Origin: Stomoxys calcitrans
Taxonomy: Eukaryota; Arthropoda; Insecta; Diptera; Muscidae
DNA: 64,000 nt
Direction of reading: 5' to 3'
Assembly: GCF_963082655.1 (NCBI RefSeq)
Contig: NC_081552.1
Location: 188,864,075 to 188,928,074 of the forward strand
Below the pieces are notes generated by a model, which ran no database searches, was not told the DNA's origin, and was given only the letters and a program-made list of their open reading frames with translations. Numbering within the stretch: the stretch's first letter is position 1; every line of letters starts with the position of its first letter. This document shows positions 1 through 11,702 of the stretch, piece after piece. The translations under genes and the position numbers were made by a program.

Positions 1-246
1 ATTTACAATTCCAATCGACCTACATTAAGAAGAAGTATTTGTGCAAAATTTCAAAGGACTAACTCTACTGTTTCGAAAGTTTGCTTGTTTCGACAGACAG
101 ACGGACGGACGAACATGGCTAGATCGATTTAAATGTCGTGACGATCACGAAAACATAATTTATGAGGTCTTAGACGAATATTTCGAGGAGTTACAAACAG
201 AATGACGAAATTAGTATACCCCCATCCTATGGTGGAGGGTATAAAA
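1..246 (-). mobile_element. HINE-1 element, 5' portion (runs off left edge)
   Basis: Minus-strand INE-1/helentron-like element whose 5' terminus is at about 246. Read on the plus strand it shows the CGACAGACAGACGGACGG microsatellite, GACATGGCTAGATCGA, and the terminal block ending ATGGTGGAGGGTATAAAA. The tandem-repeat core and 3' end lie outside the window. Confidence 0.75.
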
Positions 247-540
247 ATGTAAAATTTAAGAGTTGTGCGTGTTGTGCGAGTTTGTTGTTGTGTTGTGTGT
301 GTGTTGTCGAATGTACATTGAAGGCAAACACGTCAATGAAACTCAGCTTTCTACTCATATAGCAAAATCGCCATATCGATCGTGCGCCCAACTTTTTACC
401 ACGCAGCTTGATTATCAACTAAATCGAATCAGGAAATGATTTGAATAGATCGGTGTACCCAACATTGAGGGTATCTATCACCTTTTTGAGTGCTACTCAA
501 AAAAAAAAAAAAATCAATGCACATCTTTATAATTCCTCCA

Positions 541-1291
541 TTATTATACTCTACACCACCACTGTGGTACAGGGTATTATAAGTTTGTGTGTTTGTTTGC
601 AACGCTAAGAAAAGAAAAGCTAGACCCATTGATAAGTAAACCGATCGACTCAGAATCACTTTCTGATTCGATTTAGCCATGTCCGTCGGTGAATCCATGT
701 ATTCTTGTTATCAAGGTACAAGCCTTAATTGTTGTGCAATCGTCACGAAATTTTGCACAGGAAAACACCATTTATTTCAATCGGTTCAGATTTAGACATA
801 GCTCCCTATATATGTAACGCCCGATTTTCACTTATATGGCTATAATAACTACAATCTTCAACCGATCTCCACAAAATTTGGCACGGATTGTTTACTAATC
901 TAAACATATCTGCAAGATTTAATCAAAATCGGTTCAGATTTAGATATAGCTCTCATATATAGTGGTCGCAGTAACTACAATTTTTAATTGATCTGCACAA
1001 AATTTGACACGGATTGTTTTGTTACTGGTCTTAACACATTTGCAAGATTTCATCATAATCGGTTCAGATTTAGATATAGCTCCCATATATATGTGTCGCC
1101 CGATTTGCACTTATATGGTCGTAGTAACTACAATTTTCTAACGATCTGTTCGAAACAAGTCGGTTTATGTTTAGATCTAGCTCTCATATACATGTATCTA
1201 TTATCATAATTTACAAAATTTATAATTGTAGGGTTGGTGTAGGGTATTATATAGTCGGCTCCGCCCGACTCTAGCCTTTCCTTACTGGTTT
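541..1291 (+). mobile_element. HINE-3 element, near complete, degenerate
   Basis: It starts with TACTCTACACCACCACTGTGG and a GGGTATTATAAG block, followed by GATTTAGCCATGTCCGTC. The core repeats the phrase CGGTTCAGATTTAGATATAG three or four times. The end is GGTGTAGGGTATTATATAG, a GTCGGC..GCCCGAC hairpin and a CCTTACTGG tail. The architecture matches HINE-1 but the subterminal repeats and hairpin sequence differ. Small reading frames inside are repeat shadows. Confidence 0.7.
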
Positions 1292-2380
1292 TCATTCTCA
1301 ATTCATTTTCTTTATTGACTCTACAAATATGAATTTTGCCACGAAACTCAATTGAACTCCTATGACTTTGTGGAGCTGAAGTGTAAAACAGCTACCAAGC
1401 ATCCTGAAGCTATTTCCTCGGCTCCTGTTCTTTTTCTCAGCTAATAGAGTGTTAGCTTTTCCAGCATATTTAACTCAGCTGTTGGTAATGGTGTCGACTT
1501 TTTTTTCCTTTTTCAGTTTTGGTTGACTGCCATTGAAGTCGATTTGGTTGCCACAATTAATGGTGGTGGTGTTGGCATTTTTGCTGCGGGGGATGATTTC
1601 TTAGTTCATTCAGCTGCTGTTGGCTGCCTTGAGACAATTCAATATAAAAATGCCAATATTTGGGCGTCAGCTTGTTGGCCACTTAGATTATGTTAACGCA
1701 TTATAAATGCGTTGATAGAATAACTTATGAATTATTCGATATCTGGGAAGGGGGAATAAGGCCTGGCCATGAGGAACAATTATGGATGGTAAGATGATAA
1801 GGAAGGAAAAACAGTTTTGCCAAACACCCTACATTCAATAGATGGGTGAAATATTAAAATGAAAATACTAGCAGATTAAAAGAGGAGCTCTCAAAGACTG
1901 TCATATGCAATCCGATGACACATACTTGGAAAGGTAGCATCGGGAAATGGTTACATTTATATTACCAAATGATCCTTTGGTTATTAATGGAATGAAAAGG
2001 ATAGTTTGTTTTTGAATTCAATATTCTTTTGTTGAACTGCCTTCAATTAGTCCGATATAGTTCAATCTTTTAATTTAATAGTCTTATGAATAAAAAAAAC
2101 ATCTCCAAAACTTTGAAGTTCTATTTTAAATAATAATGCAGTTACAAAAGAAATACAAATCGAAGGGTTCCAAAAGTAATGGCAAAATATGTTAACCACG
2201 CTCCATTCCTTGTTGTTGGGTACAGAAATGTTACAAACCATTCAAAGAAATTTGTATATATTCCTGTGTTCCGTATACCATTAGCAGAAAAGTAAAGATG
2301 CTTCAAGGACTACATGGCATTGACGTACTTACTATATCATATAGGCCCTTGGCATTTTCAAAAGTTGCTCTCCAACCAAA
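1292..2380. other. Unique non-coding stretch
   Basis: No coding exon, RNA gene or recognisable repeat was seen. Base composition is ordinary AT-rich fly DNA. A short GGTGGTGGTGTTGG run near 1560 is the only simple-sequence feature. Confidence 0.4.
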
Positions 2381-3112
2381 TAACTAGTTGCATTGCGCCC
2401 TCTAGAGACCAAAGAAGAAGCCAAATCGGCGTACATGGAGCTATATCAAGCTAAGGGCCAATTTGTACCATTCTTGATATCTCTGTAGAGAGACGTAACC
2501 AAACATTTCTAGAAATTATAAATCAAAATCGGATAAAAAATTTACCTTCTTTAGGATTAAGCAGTCAAATCGGGAGATCGGTTTCTATGGGAGATTTATG
2601 TTATGTTATGTACTGATTTAGATAATACTTAGCTTGGATCTTGGAAATTGTCAAAAAAAACAACAAAAAAACAACAGTACGTGAGTTTTTTAGATCTCAA
2701 GAAGTCAAATCGGCGAATCGGTGTACATTGAAGCTAGATCGATTTGAACAATACTCGGCACAATTTTTAGAAGTTATAACAATACACCATGTGCAAAAAT
2801 TCCAACCAAATCAGAATTGCATCTTCTAGAGGCTCAAGATTTCATATTGTGAGTTCTTTTTATATGGAAGCTACATCAAGTTTTAAACCATTTTGTTCAT
2901 ACTTAGCTTGGATGTTGAAGTAGAAACAAAAATTTATGTTAAAAATTCAGCCAGACGGGATACTAACTTCTCCCTCTTGAGGCTTATAAAGTGAAATCAG
3001 AAAATCGGTTTTTATGGATGTTTTATCGAAAAATTAACCTATTTGGCCCACTTTCAATCCCAGCCGACCTACATTAATAACATATAGAAAGTTTGCTTGG
3101 TTTCCACAAACA
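2380..3112 (-). repeat. Old HINE-1 core repeats, degenerate
   Basis: Diverged minus-orientation core monomers are recognisable from AAATCGGCGTACATGGAGC, GAAGTCAAATCGGCGAATCG and CAGCCGACCTACATTAATAA. Termini are missing and the right side is cut by a SINE fragment. Confidence 0.5.
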
Positions 3113-3400
3113 GAACAGTTCGAATCCTGCCAAGACCATCAGAAAAAATTTCAAGGGAGGTTTTCCCCTCCTAATGCTGACAACCTTTATGAGGTAATAT
3201 GCCATGTAAAACATCGCTCCAAAGAGGTGTCGCATTGCGGCGCGCAGTTCGGACTCGGCTATAAAAAGGTGGCCCCATATCATTGAGCTTAAAACTTGAA
3301 TCGGACTGCACTCATTGATAGGAGAGAAGTTCGCCTCTGTTCCTTAGTGGAATGTTCATTGGCAAAATTTGCAATTTACAAACAGAATGTAACGCACAGC
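3113..3400 (+). repeat. tRNA-derived SINE, 5'-truncated copy
   Basis: It starts at the B-box region (AGTTCGAATCCTGCC, a good GGTTCGAATCC match) and continues through AGACCATCAGAAAAAATTTC to TGGCAAAATTTGC. The body matches the copy at 7212-7529, but the A-box half is missing here. Confidence 0.65.
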
Positions 3401-3427
3401 GAGAGAAAATCGAAAAAAAACTAGTAA

Positions 3428-5010
3428 AAAAGTAAAAGCGTTCGGCCGGGCCGAATCTTGGGAACCCTCCACACGGATTCTGTTAAAAATGTATACAAAA
3501 CAAATTTAGTTGAAGGGCATAATTTTATCCTACATACCAAACTTCTGTCAAAACAACAAAATTTAAAGCTTCTAGGAATCGAATAAAGATAATCGAGATA
3601 CCGGTTTATATGGGATCTATTCCAGGTTATAAACCGCTTTTGACCGTACTTAAAGCAGTTGTTGCAAGTCATAACAGAACACTAAGTGCTAAATTTCAGC
3701 CAAATCGGACAAAAATTGCGGCTTGCAAGACTTCAAGATGTAAAAACGGAAGATCAGTTTATATGGGAGCTATATCTTGGCACAGGTGTTGAAAGTCATA
3801 ACAGACCACTACAGGCTCAATTTCAGCCAAATCGGAAAAAAATTCGGCTTCCAGGGGCTCAAGAAATCAAATCGGGAGATTGGTTTATATGGGAGCTACA
3901 ACAGATTATAAACCTATTTGGACCACACGAAGCACAGTTGTTGGAAGTCATAATAGAAAACTACATGCAAAATTTCAGATCAATCGGACAAAGATTGCGG
4001 CTTGTAAAGGCTCAAGGAGTTAAATCGGGAGATCGGATTGTATGGGAGCTATATCAGATTATAGACCGATTTGGACCGTACTCGGCACAGCTGTTGGAAG
4101 TCATAACAGAACACTATGTACACTATGTAAAAACGGAAGATCAGTTTATATGGGAGCTATATCTTGGCACAGGTGTTGAAAGTCATAACAGACCACTACA
4201 GGCTCAATTTCAGCCAAATCGGAAAAAATTTCGGCTTCCAGGGGCTCAACAAATCAAATCGGGAGATTGGTTTACATGGGAGCTACAACAGATTATAAAC
4301 CTATTTGGACCACACGAAGCACAGTTGTTGGAAGTCATAATAGAAAACTACATGCAAAATTTCAGATCAATCGGACAAAGATTGCGGCTTGTAAAGGCTC
4401 AAGGAGTTAAATCGGGAGATAGGATTGTATGGGAGCTATATCAGATTATAGACCGATTTGGACCGTACTCGGCACAGCTTTTGGAAGTCATAACAGAACA
4501 CTATGTACAAAATTTCAGCAAAATCGGGTGACAATTGGGGCTTGCAAGAGCTCAATGAGTCTTTTCCGGAAATCGGTTTATATGGAAGCTATATGAGGTT
4601 ATATACCAATTTGGACGGTACTTAACAGAGTTGGTGAAAGTCATAACAAAATACCACATGCAAAATTTCAGTAAAATCGGATGAAAATTGTGGCTTCCAT
4701 GGGCTCAAGAAGTGAAATCGGGAGATCGGTTTACATGGGAGCTATATCCAAATCTTTACCGATATGGCCAATTTGAAATCCCCAACGACCTACTTTAATA
4801 TAAAGCATTTGTGCAAAATTTCAAGCAGCTAGCTCTACGCGTTCGACCGCTATCGTGATTTCGACAGACGGACGGACGGACATGGCTAGTTCGAATCAGA
4901 ATGTAAAAACGATCAAGAATATATACTTTATGGGGTCCTAGATCAATATGGCGAGGTGTTACAAGCGGAATGATTAGATTAGTATACCCCCATCCTATGG
5001 TGGTGGGTAT
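3428..5010 (-). mobile_element. HINE-1 element, full length, expanded core
   Basis: In minus orientation its 3' end is at the left (AAGTAAAAGCG, hairpin TTCGGCCGGGCCGAA) and its 5' end at about 5010 (TATACCCCCATCCTATGG then TGGTGGGTATAA). Between them lie core monomers of about 150 bp and the GACAGACGGACGGACGGACA microsatellite. It abuts a second copy in the same orientation. Confidence 0.75.
3741..4514. repeat. 387 bp higher-order tandem duplication inside HINE-1 core
   Basis: The phrase AAAAACGGAAGATCAGTTTA occurs at about 3742 and again 387 bp later, and the following 387 bp are nearly identical between the units. Because 387 is divisible by 3, the duplication keeps one plus-strand frame open from 3686 to 4531 (281 codons). 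That frame reads as repeat translation (CGGLY-type WELYQI.DRFGPY motifs recur) and is not treated as a gene. Confidence 0.7.
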
Positions 5011-5013
5011 AAT

Positions 5014-5902
5014 AAAATAAAAGCGTGCTAAGTTCGGCCGGGCCGAATATTATATACCCTCTGCCATAGATCGCATTTGTCAAGTTCTTTGCCCGATATC
5101 TCTTTAAAGGGAAACATATGATAATGGATAAGAAATGCTATGCTATTGGAGCTATACCAGGTTATAAACCGATTAGGACCAGATTTGGTTTGGCTATGGG
5201 AGACCAAAGTGGAAATCATTGTGCAAAATTTCAGCAAAATCGAATAAGAATTGCTAATTTTATAGGCTCAAGAAGTTTAATCGGAAGATCGGTTTATATC
5301 GGGCTATATCAGGTTATGAACCGATTTAGACCATGCTTGGTACACTTGTTGGAAGTCACAACAAAACACTATATGCCAAATTTAAGCCAAATCGGACAAA
5401 AACTGCGGCTTGTTAGGGCTCAAGAAATCAAGATCCGAGATCGGTTTATATGGGAGCTGTATCAGGTAATGAACCGATTTCAACCATACTTGGCACAGTT
5501 GTTGAAGGTTAAAACTAAACACTTCATGGAAAATTTCGGCTAAATCGGATAAGAACTGCGCCTTCTAAATGCTGAAGAAGTCAAGACCCAAGATCGGTTT
5601 ATATAGCAGCTATATAAAAACATGGACCGATTTGGCTCATTTACAATCCCAACCGACCTACACTTTCAAGAAGTATTTGTGCAAAAATTGCAAGCGCCTA
5701 GCCGTACTCCTTCGAAAGTATGCGTGCTTTCGACAGACAGAAGGGCGGACGGACGGACAGGCGGATGGACATGGCTAGATTGACTTAAAATGTTATGAAA
5801 ATCAAGAATATATATATACTTCATGGGGTCTTAGACGCATATTTCGAGGTGTTACAAACGGAATGACGAAATTATCCACATTCGTTGGTGGAGGGTATAA
5901 AT
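5014..5902 (-). mobile_element. HINE-1 element, near complete, tandem neighbour
   Basis: The 3' end at the left has AAAGCGTGCTAAG, the hairpin TTCGGCCGGGCCGAA and TATATACCCTCTGCCATAG. The 5' end at the right has GGACATGGCTAGATTGA, AGAATATATATATACTTCAT and GGTGGAGGGTATAAA. It lies head to tail behind the copy at 3428-5010 with only a few bases between them. Confidence 0.75.
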
Positions 5903-7164
5903 ACTTCAATATGAATAAGGCAATATAAGGTTTTGCCAAAACCATATGTCAAAGGCCCCAAATAAAGGCATTTTGAAAACCTAAGCCGTTCAACACTGTC
6001 AAATACGGGGTAATAATATTTTCATACATTTCTTTCCCCATTTTATAGTGAATTGAGATGTCTGTTGATGTTGCGGCAGCATGTGGCGCTTCCCTCTAGG
6101 AGAATAAGAAGAATACCTCTGCCAACGAACTTTGTTTCCTTTTTCTTTTGCATTTTTGCTATCTTTTGTCTGTGATGGTGGTTCATGCCATAAGATTCAC
6201 ATCTTAAGCAAGGATATTTCTAATGCTGCGACTGCTCCTCACCTCCCACCTCATACCACCAAGGCGTTTTACTAGGGTGGCTGGGCATGGCGTTGGCTAA
6301 ATATTGTCTAAATTGTTATTGGCATCTGTAAATTGCTGCGTTTTATTGATTTGAATTTGGTGGTTGATGCTCATTGCCATCATCCATGTAGTCCTTATCG
6401 ATTAGTATTGCCATCTTTGGAATTGGGCGCTAAACTGCTTCGAAATTTGTTTGTTATTACTTTTCGTCGTGTTGTTGTTGTTGTTCTTGATGTTACTTCA
6501 GTGGTCCAACAGAATTATTGCCGTAGTTGTAGCTATTTTATATGAAGTACATTTGCTGTCGATGGTTATTTGATATGTTGCCAATGAACATTTTCGAATA
6601 TTGTACGACTTTTTGAAATCAAAGTCCATGGAGTGAGTTGGGGGAGTGGAGTAGGGGACATTTTGTGTATGGCGTTTGAGCGAGAAACCGTCTGGTGGTA
6701 AGTTTGGCAAAAGCATTGAATTGATGGTTATTTTATTCTTATTAAATTGTTCTAATGGCTTTTCATTGGTATCGTTAATATGGACATTATGTTATTGAAA
6801 TGTTATTGGAAGAGGGACAGTATGATGTATAGCAATTCGGTATCTTAAAGTTTATGAAGGAACTGTTTTTGTGCCACATTTATCCAGCTGAAACCATTTG
6901 GTTTTGATTTTGCTTCTATTTAGAATAGATAGCAAAATAAAAACTTTTTAAAAAAAGTTAAGGCATTAAGGCATACTACGGAAATCGTGATTTCAAAATT
7001 GACCAAAGCTTCATCATCAGTCCGATAAGCCCTAAAAAATATTAAATGCTAAAAATAAAACTTACTAATTAGGGAGCTGTGCCATGGTAGAATCATGCAC
7101 TTTTGAAGCGCTGTTTTCCTAACATGTTTTCTATCCCTCACATGTTTTCATGTTTTCCTATCCC
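5903..7164. other. Unique non-coding stretch
   Basis: No supported gene. There is a short GTT microsatellite near 6470. Reading frames up to about 70 codons lack start context, splice sites or recognisable domains. Confidence 0.4.
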
Positions 7165-7920
7165 TCTGAGTATCTTAAGCTTTGGAGAAAATATTAAAGA
7201 ATAGGTCCCTCGGGGCCGCCGTAGCGCAGAGGTTAGCATGTCCGCCTATGACGCTGAACGCCTGGGTACGATCCTGGCGAGACCATCAGAAAAAATTTTC
7301 AGCGGTGGTTTTCTCCTCCTAATGCTGGCAACATTTGTGAGGTACTATGCCATGTAAAACTTCTCTCCAAAAGAGGTGTTGCACTGCGGCACGCTGTTCG
7401 GACTCGGCTTTAAAATGAGGCCCTTATCATTGAGCTTAAAATTTGAATCGGACTGCACTCATTGATGTGTGAAAAGTTTGCCCTGTTCCATAGTGAAATG
7501 TTCATGGGCAAAATTTGCATTTTTTTTTAGTCCCTCTGGTAAACAGAAGGAACGCGGATTATAATGCATTTCGGCACACATTGCTTTTCGCTGTGTTGTT
7601 GCTGTTCCCTTAGACCGCAAAAGAAAGTGGAAACTGCAGAGGACATAGACATAATGGTCAAGTGGATGACGAAGGCCCTGAATGACTCGCTTATGGCAGC
7701 ATGTCCTAGCGTCTACAAGACTGAGCTAAGAAAAAACAAGGCGAGCTGAGAAAAAAGCTGAGAACAAATCCTTGGTGAAATTCTACGTGGAGGATGCATC
7801 TGAGGCCTCTAGGCTAAGGAAGATTCTATCCACGAAACCTGTAACGGTAGATACTAGAGCCAGTAATCGGCTGGTTGTGCGCTCTAAAAAATTAACCTCG
7901 AAAAAGAAAATCTAAGTTAG
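7165..7920 (+). pseudogene. LINE-I non-LTR retrotransposon fragment (endonuclease-RT linker)
   Basis: Plus-strand remnant of the segment between the apurinic endonuclease and reverse transcriptase domains. Conceptual translation around 7620-7730 gives EDIDIMVKWMTKALNDSL and AACPS, matching the better preserved copy at 46680-46930. A later part (about 7800-7850) gives ASRLRKILSTKPVTV. The piece is split by the SINE at 7212-7529 and then joins an inverted fragment of the same family. Non-functional. Confidence 0.6.
7212..7529 (+). repeat. tRNA-derived SINE, complete, with target duplication
   Basis: The head is tRNA-like, with A-box-like TAGCGCAGAGGTTAGC and B-box-like GGGTACGATCC spaced as in a tRNA promoter. 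A unique body and a T-rich 3' end follow. The flanks GTCCCTC at 7205-7211 and 7530-7536 are a 7 bp target-site duplication, which supports retrotransposition into the surrounding LINE. The tRNA part would not fold as a working tRNA. Confidence 0.8.
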
Positions 7921-8770
7921 GAAATCTGTGCTACTTACCAAAAAGCCGGGCAATGACATAGGAAATGCTTTAAGTTTCATCATCTTCCCGCATGCCCTAC
8001 CCATACTATCACTTGCCGCACCGATATTTGCGTCAGTTCGTAGTCCTACGTGTCCCGTTATGATACCGAAAACTATACTGACCTCCTTCTTACTTCCTTT
8101 TAGTAATAGCCTCGTCTATTCACGATTTCCCATAGGATTTTCGTCGATCTACTGAACGCTTTTAGTGCAGGGCATTCTCCACCAACCTTTCCTTGACATA
8201 GGCATGCTGTTTGTATTTGACTAGTTCGATGTATGTCCTACTCTTTATCATGGTATCCACCTTAAACGTAAGTCTTATAAGTCTGTAGGTCTTTGTTGTC
8301 GCATAAATTGTTTTGCAGGCTTGGATATAATACCACCCTTGACTGCCGCCATGTTTCGAAATATATGCAAGTCCTAGGGAAGCTGTGAAATTATTGGCCA
8401 AATGGGGCGCCAGATAGTCTGCATCCTTCTGCGGTATCGCCGGATGTATTCAGCAGGTCGGATGACTTGAATTTTCTCAAGGCTTCCTTTACCAAAATTT
8501 CCATATTGATAAGCCTTCGATCAAGCTTATTATTCCAAGATTCCGGTGTCTCCGTGAGTACCTTCGTATCATGTGGAAAATGCGTTGTCATCAAAAGCCC
8601 CAAAATGCCCTCCCTTGTTTCTGCTCTCACTCCCATGTTGTCTACTAACGTTTCAGTTTGGACATGGGTTTTTGAAAGAAACTTTTCCATCTTTGCGGGC
8701 TCATTAACGCTATCGACCTGGTCACAAAAAAACTTCCAGGAGGTACGTTTTGCTGCTCTGGTAATCATAT
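7921..8770 (-). pseudogene. LINE-I non-LTR retrotransposon fragments (RT fingers, C-terminal region)
   Basis: Minus-strand translation from about 8768 to 8391 gives the segment just before the RT core (KRTSWKFFCDQVDSVNEPAK, ILGLLMTTHFPHDTKV, ESWNNKLDRRLINMEILVKE). From 8401 to 8162 it gives a decayed RT fingers region (LGLAYISKHGG, TYRLIRLTF, QHAYVKERLVENALH). From about 8150 to 7930 it matches the element's C-terminal GIITGH..LR region, as at 29500. Frameshifts and internal loss of the catalytic palm make it dead. Confidence 0.6.
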
Positions 8771-9793
8771 TGTTTTCCTAGAGCCGTATGTAATACACAA
8801 CCTAATATACTTCCGTTTTTTTACGATGTGCTCTGTTACAATGTCTGCGGACCACTTTCACAATGCACAATGCGGCAAAAGTCAATTCTTCAAAATGAGA
8901 TTTTTTAATTGTTATAATTGAATTTGCTTTAGAAAACCCTGGAGAGTAGGAATTACAAGTAATTATAAAATTTGGCAACCCTGATGATAGCAAACATCTG
9001 ATAATGTTTACAAAAATTTAAACAGACGGTCAGCAGCAACCAGAGCTGAAATGTCAAGTATTTCGTTGGTTATATTTTCTGTTAAGGAGTTTGAATTTCA
9101 ATAACTTTTTTATATGGATTCTAATAGTAGAGGTGAGAACTTTAAAAATGTGGTATACATTCTCAATACATTTTTGTTTTTATAGTTGTGTTTGGGGCTT
9201 ATACTGTGACGTTTATTTAATGGTCAAAAAAGGGCATATTGGAGGAAAGATGCATATGGGAGCCACCAAATTTGTTCAAAATCAAATATTGTCAAAATAT
9301 ATTAAAGTCAGAGCTGAATTTTACACTGCTTTCCAACACAGTACAAATATCTTTTGGAAGTTGTATAATGGCTTCGAAAATTATACAACGGCAATGGTTC
9401 TTGCTGCTGGCCCGCATGTCCAGGTTCGCATTACGGACGAAAAATAACCAAAGAATAGATCTGCCTTAGAAACATTCTAGCTTGCGTTAGGAAAGAGATA
9501 TCGTAATGAGATTTGGATTGGCGTAAATTAGACGACTGAATTGGGGAAATTAGACGACTGTTTTGGGCGAAAATTGGCTTGTCAAAAGTCAGCAATTGAT
9601 CATATACTAAAAATCAAACGAAAAAATTTCTCAAAATTCTTAGAAGTGAGATTTTTGGAAACCGTTTTAATTGATTGCATTTGATGGCTTCTATAAAAAA
9701 AAAATTTATGGGAATAATCCTACTTCTTTTGGTAGCAGGTTCTATTTTATGCCAAAATCATTAAATCGTGCTGTCTTCGCTAAATGGTCATAA
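8771..9793. other. Unclassified stretch with a 118-codon open frame
   Basis: I see no known repeat family here. A plus-strand frame from 9091 to 9447 (118 codons) overlaps another frame at 9239-9469. It is rich in aromatic residues near its start (NFNNFFIWILIVEV, MWYTFSIHFCFYSCVWG) but shows no recognisable domain. It could be a chance frame or a piece of an unknown element. Confidence 0.25.
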
Positions 9794-10708
9794 ACTATTA
9801 AGAACAAGTAAAAGCGTGCTAAGTTCGGCCGGGCCGAATCTTATATACCCTCCACCATGGATCGCATTTGTCGAGTTCTTTTCCCGGCATCTCTTCTTAG
9901 GCAAAAAAAAAGGATATAAGAAAAGATTTGCTCTGCTATTAGAGCGATATCAAGATATGGTCCGGTTTGGACCACAATTAAATTATATGTTGGAGACCTG
10001 TGTAAAATGTCAGCCAATTCGAATAAGAATTGCGCCCTTTGTGGGCTCAAAAAGTAAAATAGAGAGATCGATTTATATGGGAGCTGTATCGGGCTATAGA
10101 CAGATTCAGACCATAATAAACACGTATGTTGATAGTCATGAGAGGATCTGTCGTACAAAATTTCAGGCAAATAATATCCAATTTGAATGAATTTTGGCAC
10201 GTAGTATTTTGTTATGATATCCAACAACTGTGCCAAATATGGTTCAAATCCGTTCATTACCTGATATAGCTGTCATATAAACAGATGTGGGGACTTGACT
10301 TCTTGAGCTTCTAGAAGGCGCAATTCCTATCCGATTTGGCTGAAATTTCGCAAGACGTTTTGTTATTGTTACTTTCAACAACTATGTCAAATAAAGTACA
10401 AGTCGGTTCAATTAGAGGTCGCAATTATTATCCGATTTGACACAAATTTTGTACAACGGCTTCTCCCATGGCCTTCAATATACGTGTGCAATATGGTCTG
10501 AATCGATCTTTAGCTTGATATAGCTGCCATATAAAACGATCTCCCGATTTTGCTTCTTGAGCCCTTAATCGGACTATAACTTGATATAGCTCCTCCTCCG
10601 TCCTTATTCATTATTCTTTGTTTGCCTAAAAAGAGATACTGCGCAAAGAACTCGACGTATGCGTATATAAGATTCGGGCCGGCCGAACACAGCACGCTCT
10701 TACTTGTT
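9794..10708. mobile_element. Inverted composite of two HINE-1 3' halves
   Basis: The left half (9794 to about 10190) is in minus orientation, starting with AAGTAAAAGCGTGCTAAG and the hairpin TTCGGCCGGGCCGAA. The right half (about 10191-10708) is in plus orientation, ending with TATATAAGATTCGGGCCGGC and a CACGCTCTTACTTG tail. Both outer ends are therefore 3' ends, and neither half has the 5' block. Core monomers meet head to head near 10190. Confidence 0.7.
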
Positions 10709-10780
10709 GTCTCAAAAATTTGTAAAATTCAAAATATTTGAAAAAATTGCTACGTCAATTTAGATTCTCTAAATTTTGAA

Positions 10781-11702
10781 TATACTAGCATATGCCCGGT
10801 CGCTGCGCTGCCCCCGATGGTATACCCAATATCAAGATGTAACTGTATCGCAATTTTAATAGTTCTAGCCTTATCCGAAAAGAAAGAACATTTCGAAAGT
10901 TTTAGTGCCTAAATTTACGAATTAAAAAAAAACCTCTAGTCGGCCGATTAAAACTGTCGGTGTAACTGTATCGCAATTTTGAGATCTTTAGCTCAATCGG
11001 TAAAAAAAGTACCATTTTGTACGTTTTAGTACCTAAATGTAGAAAATTCAAATCAATCTTCTAGTCATCCCTTGCATACTGCCAAGATGTACCTATATCT
11101 CTAATGTCACAGATGTAGCTCAGTCTGTAAATAAAGTACCACTTTGTAGATTTAAGTACCAAAATGAGCGAATACCTAACAAAACTTCTAGCCTTCTTCT
11201 TCGAAGTTCTAGCTCTACCCGTTTGTCCTATGCAAAGTTCACCTATTTCGAACCATTTTTGATACTTTTTTGTTTCTAAATGTCCAAAAACTCTTTTGGC
11301 GTTCAAAGTAGGCTGGCATAGTGTACTTAAATTCCAAAATTCAAAGCTCTAGCTCAATTATCAAACAAGGTACCAAAAAGTACCAATTGCGGTACTTAAT
11401 GTACCATTTTTCCCACTTCCGGAACCATTTTGGGAAATTTTTGTCGCCAAATCTTAATTTTGAGACGCTCTTCAATTCATAATTCTAGCCCCATCCGTTT
11501 GCGCTGGGTAAAAAGTCACCATCTCGTACTACTTAGTACCTAAACGTACGAATTTCACAAAACCCCGCCTTATCGCGCGCCTTTGACCCAAGACCCATAT
11601 TCGTGCCAAAATTCATGACTATAGCTTTAGCCGTTTGGGCTGGACGTTAATCAGTCAGTCAGCCAATCAGTCAATCACGCATCTATTTAATATATAGAGA
11701 TA
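10781..11702 (+). repeat. M2 tandem-repeat element
   Basis: A distinct family that starts near TACTAGCATATGCCCGGTCG, has a core of diverged repeats around the phrases TAGCTC, AAAGTACCA and TTTAGTACCTAAATGTA, and ends with GGGCTGGACGTTAATCAGTC, a CAGTCAGTCAG run and AATATATAGAGATAAA. No coding capacity was seen. It is probably a non-autonomous transposable element; the class is unknown to me. Confidence 0.55.

Noticed and set aside
3686..4531. 281-codon plus-strand frame as a real gene
   Set aside because: It is built from a duplicated 387 bp HINE-1 core unit; the same motifs recur in many HINE-1 copies in different frames. No splice, promoter or domain evidence.
7212..7290. tRNA gene
   Set aside because: A and B box similarity is clear, but cloverleaf pairing is not, and the sequence continues into a repeated SINE body with target duplications.
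9768..10257. Overlapping sense and antisense frames of about 140 codons
   Set aside because: Both fall in HINE-1 repeats; translation resembles other repeat copies.
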